A program made the translations under genes and the position numbers. Shown one piece after another: positions 12,408 to 19,771 of a stretch of DNA of 24,681 bases (within the stretch, counting starts at the first letter, position 1; every line of letters begins with the position of its first letter). This stretch comes from Baffinella frigidus (lineage: Eukaryota; Cryptophyceae; Cryptomonadales; Baffinellaceae), in NCBI GenBank assembly GCA_026770585.1, contig MU646810.1, forward strand, positions 110,471-135,151. Reading direction: 5' to 3'. The notes below the pieces were generated by a model. That model ran no database searches. It was not told where the DNA came from and saw only the letters and a program-made list of their open reading frames with translations.

Positions 12408-15400
12408 TTCTGTCTGTCTGTCTCTGTCTCTCTCTCTCTCCCTCTCTCTCTCTCTCAGCTACATCATCGACGGTCTGTCCCCTGTTGCATGATGTACAAT
12501 TAACACACAATTAACACATTATTATGCAGGGATGCTGCAAGACAACCGGCATTTGGTCTCATCCGGGATCTTCTCGAGGAGAAAGTCAACGCCTCGATCG
12601 CTTCCGTCTGATGAACGCCCGCAGGATCTTATAGGAAAACGCTTTTAATCCAAAACTTTCTGGCAATGAAATTTACTACACACACTCAGTTTTACTAGTA
12701 ATATTACAGCATCCGTGTAGTGATTTTCATTGAATCCAATGCAGGGATGCTGCAAGACAACCGGCACTTTGTGGCCTCGGGGATCCGGCTTCTCGAGGAG
12801 AAAGTCAACGCCTCGATCGCCTCCATTTTCACGCTCGCCGTCAACGCGTCCGACACCCTCGCGGTCCGCGCCCCATTCGAGCTTTTACCATCGCACGTAG
12901 AGCGCTGTGCCGAGAAGTTGGCCACCCGGAAAATGGGGAATTCGGGAATTTGGAGCTGCCCCACGCCACGGAACGCGTTCGCTAGCGAGAAAACCCCTCT
13001 CGCTTTGCTGACTGTCGCTTGGCATTCATCCTCGATTGCCTCTATTTTCATGCTCGCCGTCAATGCGTCTGACACCCTCGCGGTCCTGACAACCTTAGAG
13101 AGGGCCACAACTACTTTACAGAGGGACCACTTTAGAGAGGGTCGCAACTACTTTACAGAGGGAGCGGTCCGCGCCCCTTGGTTCTTGGTTCCTATCTCTG
13201 TGAAGATCCAATGGCGATGGGATGATCGAATGCGCCCCAAGACCTCGCTCTGCCTCAGTTAATCTGGTCTCCTCGAACGGAGGAGACCGGAAGTTGATTT
13301 CCCTGTTTTCTGTTACACATCCGGCAACGTTTGGCGTGAATACGATCCGCTAACCCGATTGATCCGTCTTTTCGGGGACAAAGTCAACGCGTCGACCACC
13401 TCCATGTTCACGCTCGCCACCAATGCGTCTATTCGGGATCACTAATTTGGTGAGCCCGGGCTCTTTCCCGCTCCAAAGGTGACGGATTTGTACCGTACAC
13501 CCAGCGTCTCAACTTAAGAATAGTCTCAGGGCACACGCGCGGTCCGCGCCCCACCCGAGTGTTCACAATCGCACGTAGACGAAAGGTGCCTGGTGGAAGG
13601 ATTTAGAAACCCCTGCACTCTAACCCCCCGTGGCGCCCCACGCCACGGAACACGTCACTAGAGAGAAACCCCCTCTCGCTTTGCTGACTCTCGCTTGGAA
13701 GTGTTTACACTCGCACGTCGATGAATTCGAAGATGCCTGATTTCAGGGGTTAGGAAGGCTTAAACACTGAACCTAAACGCTAAAACAGGCGGCGTGGAAG
13801 CGTTTACTCTCGCACCAATATTTGAATTCGTACCAGAATTAAAAAGACCCGTTTGCCTTCTCGCTATCCGACCCAGGACACTAAACCTCAGGAAAGCCTA
13901 AACACTAAACCTAAACCCTAAAACAGGCGGTGTCAGAGGGGGAGGCGCAGGTGCTACGCGCTCTGGAGGAGGGGGCGGTGCGCCCCTACCCTCTTTGGTT
14001 TATTAGGGATTTGGGATTAGGGTGGCGCAGGGGGGTGGTCAGCGAGCGCGAGAGTTCCGCTGCGTGTGTGGCGGGACCTCAACCTTCTGCTTTGCTCTTC
14101 TTTGTTACTGTCGATACAGGACCTAGGCAGGCCCTCAAGCATTGAGTTAGGCGACACCACCCAAACCACCCAATACAAGCACCACACTCGTTTGCTGGTT
14201 CTGGAGGGGGGGGAGGGGTGCGACCCCTCTATGGACCATTACGCCCCACCTTAGACGTGAGTATCCCTCAAGTGGTGTGTACGCGCATACGCCCTACGGT
14301 AGGGCCCTAGGACCTGCCTAGGACCTCTTGGGGGTCAATTTTGACCCCCTCGCCACTTAAGGGATACGGGCGGTGTTGCGGGCTCTGGAGGAGGGGTCGG
14401 TGTGACCCCACTCCAATACCAGAACCCAACTCGTTTGATGGTTGACCGCCCTCACGCTAATCTGGGAACACGTTTAATTTTCCATTACAAAACTCCTCTA
14501 GCTTCCATAGGAGTTGGGACGAAGGTTGATTAGGGCCCCAGCTAAATTCACTGAGGACCATAATCCCGTGTGCTAGTCCATTTTCATTGAAATCGAACAT
14601 GTTCCCGTATGAAGGCTATGAGAACCCTTGCCCTGTTGTCTCCTGGCGACTTTCTTCACGTGTGCTGATTGCTGGCGGCGGGTGGGATACAGAGGCCGAG
14701 CAACCTGAGTCTGGCGGAGGCGGACTCTTTGCCGATGCGTGCAATGAAGCTGTCTCCTGACGGCTTTGTTCACGTGTTGTGATTGACGGGGTGTGGGGGA
14801 TGCTGAGGCCGAGCAACCTGAGTCTGGCGGAGGCGGGTCCTCTGTCAATGTGAAAAACAAAGCTGCGGGTCGAGGCCGGGACTTTCGGGTTTTTGATTTG
14901 ATGTGTGTCGGGTCTAGGGTTTGATGCGCGTGCTGATTGCTGGTGGCATTGGGGTGGCAGAGGTGGAGGCGGTCCGTACGGCGATGCGTGAAATGAAGCT
15001 GAACACTGACAGCGTTGTTGACGTGTTCTGATTGATTGGGTGTGGGGGTTGGCAGTGGCCGAGCAACCTGAGTCTCTCGGAGGCGGATCCTTTGACGATG
15101 CGCGAAATTCAGGGTTCGGGGCTCAGGGTTCAGGGTTTAGTGATCAGGTTTTTACGCGTGCTGATTGCTGGTGGCATTGGGGTGGCAGCGGCCGAGCAAC
15201 CTGAGTCTGGCGGAGGCGGACCCTACGGCGATGCGTGAAGTGAAGCTGAGGATCGAGGGGGGAATCGACTCGTGGAAAGCCAGGTTGCTGACCCTGCACC
15301 TTAAAACTAAACCCTGAACGCTAACATCCTATCCCCACACCCTTAACCCTCAACCTAAACCCTCAACCCTTGATGCGGAGTCCTCCGTACGCCAGTTGTC

Positions 15401-18400
15401 TGATCAGAGGTTTCCCCACGTACAAAGCTTGTGCGGTTTGATCAACGTCCGCGGACGAAATCTGTTGGGTTTTCATCTCGGAAGATGACTGGATCAGTTC
15501 ATTTTCAATAGGAGGTTGAATAGGATAAATTAGTTCGGGCATAGCAGATTTAATTAGGCGTCCTACTTAGACTAAAACGCTAATTAGGGAACTAATTCAG
15601 TTATCTTTTGAGATGACTTTAGTCAACGGATTCTGCGGCGATGCGCGACATGAAGCTGTCGCTAACCAACCCCAAACCCTAAACCCTAAACCCCAAGCCC
15701 TAAACCTAAACCCTAAACCCTAAACCCTAAACCCTAAACCCTAAACCCTGAACCCCGAACCCTGAACCCTAAACCCTGAACCCTGAACCCAAAACCCAAA
15801 ACCCGAACTCCGGCACCCTAAACCTAAACCCCAAACCTTCCAACCTCCTGACCCTAAACCCTGGACCCTGAACCCTGCACCCTACACCCTGAACCCTCAA
15901 CCCTAGACCCTGAACCCGAAAACCGAAACCCTAAACCCAAAATCCGGCAGGGCGTTCAAGGCGCCCTGCAACCCTGAACTCTGAACCCCACACCCTGAAC
16001 CCTAAACCTTAAACTGTAAACCGTAAACCGTAAACCGTAAACCCTACACCCAACTCCCGAAATTCGACAGAGCGTTCAAAGCGCAGGCGTTGCGCCTTTC
16101 CAAGCAGGAGCTTGCCCGATGCGGGGTACCTCAACTCTCAACTGAACCAGTTCATTTTCAATAGAAGGTTGAATAGGAGAAATTAGTTAGGGCGTAGTAA
16201 ATTTATTTAGGCGTCCTAACTCAAACTAACCCGTAAACCCGAAACCCGAAATGCGGCAGGGCGTTCAAGGCACATGCGCTGCGCCTCTCGAAGCAGGAGC
16301 TTGCCCGATGCGGGGTGCCTAAACCCTAAACCCTAAACCCTAAACCCTAAACCCTAAACCCTAAATCTTAAACCCAAACCCTAAACCCTAAACCCTAGCC
16401 CCTAAACCCTAAACCCTGAACCCTAAACCCTAAACCCTAAACCACAGACCCTAACCCCTAAACCCTAAACCCTAAACCCTAAACCCTGAACCTTAAACCC
16501 TACACCCCAAACCCTAAACCCTAAACCCCAAACCCTAAGCCCTAAACCCTGAACCATAAACACTAAACCCTAAACCCTAAACCCTAAAGTCTTAGCCTCT
16601 CGGTAAACTCTAAACCTCCTGGGGTACCTCCTGCCGACCCACGCAGGGCTGGATGGGGGGGTATTCAAAAGTCAATTTTTCAATGGAAAACGGTATTCAA
16701 AAGTCAAATCGTATAAAAAACTGCTCCAACAACGACCAACGGCTCCAAGAACGGGTCTGGAATACCCCACCGAAGAGCCTTGAGTGGCCGCACAGCGGAC
16801 TTCTAAGTGATTTCTCGATAACCTAATGAATAAGTGAATAATCCATATCACCCGGTATTCCATCCATAGGGTCTTGGGGAATTTCCTACGGATATGCTAA
16901 CCGAACCCTGGTTATCCAACCGCCCGGTTGATATCCTTCTAAAATTCCCTTCGTAGCCCGATGTCCACTTAGCAGCGACCGAAGGCCTTTCCCCCCGGAT
17001 TTCCGGGGGAAATTCCGGCTGGAATCCAAAGCAATGGATAATATTCCAGTAAAAATAGATGGACTGTATCCGTGAAGTTCCCGGTGGCTGCTAAGTGGCT
17101 GGACTCTCGTCTAGGAGCTGGCGGATCTGACGACGCTCGAGGGGATCGCCCCCGCACACCCACACGCGCCTGCAGGCTCATCACCAGCAGCGGGGAAGTG
17201 ATTCATATCGTTTGTACCGGAAATATCAACCTTTTCAAGGTTTCCATGTTTTTTTTTGCACTAGAATTGTCAACTTTTTTTTTTGAGCTGACCAACTTCT
17301 TTGCACGCCTTGCTAGGAGCTGGCGGACCTGACGACGCTCGCGGGGATCGCCGCGCAACCACACGCGCCTGCAGGCTCATCACCTCCCGAAAAGCCTGGA
17401 GGCTCATCACCTGCCGAAAAGCTTGAAGGCTCGCAACCTGCAGCGGGGCCTGGGGCGGGGAACTCCTCTGGTGGGGAGCTGGACGCGCGGGTCACTTGCC
17501 CCCACCCAGTTGCTTTACACGCACGTGTTGCTTTACACTCGCATCTCATCTCTGTTGCTTTACACACACATCTCCTCGCTCACGCTTGATCCGCAGTCGT
17601 GTCCCCCAAACCGCGCTGGTTCCGCCGGGTCTTGTCCACCAAACCGCGCGCGGTGGCGTTTTCAGTGTGTCGGTCTTCTCCATCAAAATGCGTCTTTTGG
17701 CGTTTTCATTGTGCCTGATCCCCCCACTCGCGCAGCTTCTGCCGTCTTGCCCACCAAATCAACTACACACCCCACACCCTAAACCCTGAACCCTGAACCC
17801 TAAACCCGGAATTCGGAACCAGGGGCGGGAGAAAGCGGAAGCATGCTTCCACAAGGCGCTCGCCGCGCTGCAGAAGAGCCTCGGGCACGCCGACACGGTC
17901 AGTCCGAGGAGTCCTGCCGTTAAGTTAACTGTGTTTGACGGCCAGAGTCAATGTTTCCGTCGGCCAAAGTCAATTTGGTTCTTTGATTGTCCATCCTCGC
18001 CAAGAGCCTCGGGCACGCCGACACGACACCGTCAGCCTGGGATGGTGTATTTGTCACGAGCATGCATGGTGTCAAGAACACACATCGTGATTTTTCGTCA
18101 AGAACACACATTGTGATTTTTCGTCAAGAACACACATTGTGATTTGCTTCGATTGGTATTCATCATACGATTCTAGCAGGCGCTAGCGGCCCTGCAGAAG
18201 AGCCTCGGGCACGCCGACACGGTTAGCCTGCCGTGGTGTCCACTTAGCAGCCACCGGGGGCTTCGCGGATACAGTCCTTCTGATATCCGGGGGAAACGCG
18301 GTTGGAATTCCAGGGCAATGGATAAGATCGTTCTCAACGATTTGTACGCCGACACGGTTCCACGCCATGGCACTCGAAACATCCACGTTTGACATCTTTC

Positions 18401-19690
18401 AAGGGAAATGCCTTGAATTCGACACGGTCAGTCCGAGCAGTGCCACCGTCAAGTTGCCAGCCTTAAAACCATGATTTTGATGGTGAAATTCAATTTCGCC
18501 GTCGGCCAAGGCCAATTTGGCCCTTTGATTGCCAATCCTCGCCATGGCGGGGAGGAGGCTCGCCAATCGTTCCTACGAAACATTGCATCAGGGGTCAGGG
18601 TTCAGGGTTCAGCGTGTAGGGTTACCGTTGCGGCCACACATGCCGGATCGCGCCCCTCCGGGTTTCGGGTTTTGGGATCCAGGGTGCTTCCTCTGGAAGC
18701 AGGCTTCCGCTCTCTGGCAGAATGCTGAATTTTTCAAGAGCCTGAAGGGTGTGTTTGTCAAGAACATACCTGAGCTTTAATTTGCTTCGGTTGGTATTTC
18801 CATCATACGATTCTAGAAGGCGCTAGCGCTGCAGCGGAACCTGGAACACGCCGGCACCCTGAGGCTCGGGTCGGATGGTTTATTTGCCAAGAGCATGTAT
18901 GGTTCATTTGTCAAAAACATAGAGCGATTCCGGGAAATGTTGGCGGCTTTGTGAATTGCTGATTTGCCGGTTTGCTGATTTTATTTGTACCACAATTCTC
19001 GGAACGGTGCTTTTTGAAAGGACGTGAAACGTTGTTTATGGTACAAATGAAATCAACAAATCATCAAATCAGCAAAAAAAAAAGCGGCCAACATTTCCCG
19101 GAATCGCTCTGACTGATTTTTAATTTGCTTTGATTTGTGCTTTCATGCGATTGCGCGATCCGCGCAACCCCAATCCCTCAACCATAAACCTTACAACCGT
19201 AAACCCTAATCCCTACACCCTAACCCCTCACCCCTTAACCCCAAACTCTCAGCCCTCAACCCTCATGTTTCGCAGGAGCGGTTGGCGTCGGTTTAGGGTT
19301 TAGGGTTTAGGGTCAAGAGCATGCATGGTGTATTTGTTAAAAGCATCCTGCACCCTGGATCCCGAAACCCGAAACCCGGAGGGGCGCGATCTCATCCCGC
19401 CAGGTATTTGTTTTAAATGGTTGGGAGTTCCCCGAATACATGAAATTTACCACACAATTGGTCACGTCCAGGGCTGGACAAGACTGATTTGGCCAATTGT
19501 GTAGTAAATTTCGTTGATTCGGGGAACTCCCAAGCATTTAAATCAAATACCTGGCGGGATTAGATCCGGCATGTGTGGCCGGAACGGTAACCCTACACGC
19601 TGAACCCTGCACCCTGACCCTCGGCTCTCAATCCTCAACCCGCATGTTCTACAGGAGCGGTCAGCAGAAGCAGGCGGAACACGCTGCACC

Positions 19691-19771
<81 letters not shown>

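Noticed and set aside
12100-12510. Minus-strand frame with a DRQT/TDRQ repeat
   Set aside because: Produced by translating the CTGT microsatellite.
12720-13262. 180-codon forward frame as a single-exon gene
   Set aside because: Only the exon 13 part and its echo make sense. The rest crosses repeated donor-side text, and the frame is explained by exon 13 with splice sites.
13265-13287. Rho-independent terminator-like hairpin
   Set aside because: No T-run and a eukaryotic setting with introns; probably an incidental inverted repeat.
17823-17897. Kinesin-light-chain-type TPR repeat
   Set aside because: KALAALQKSLGHADT looks like such a repeat at first, but the surrounding exons are GBP-like and only one short unit is present.
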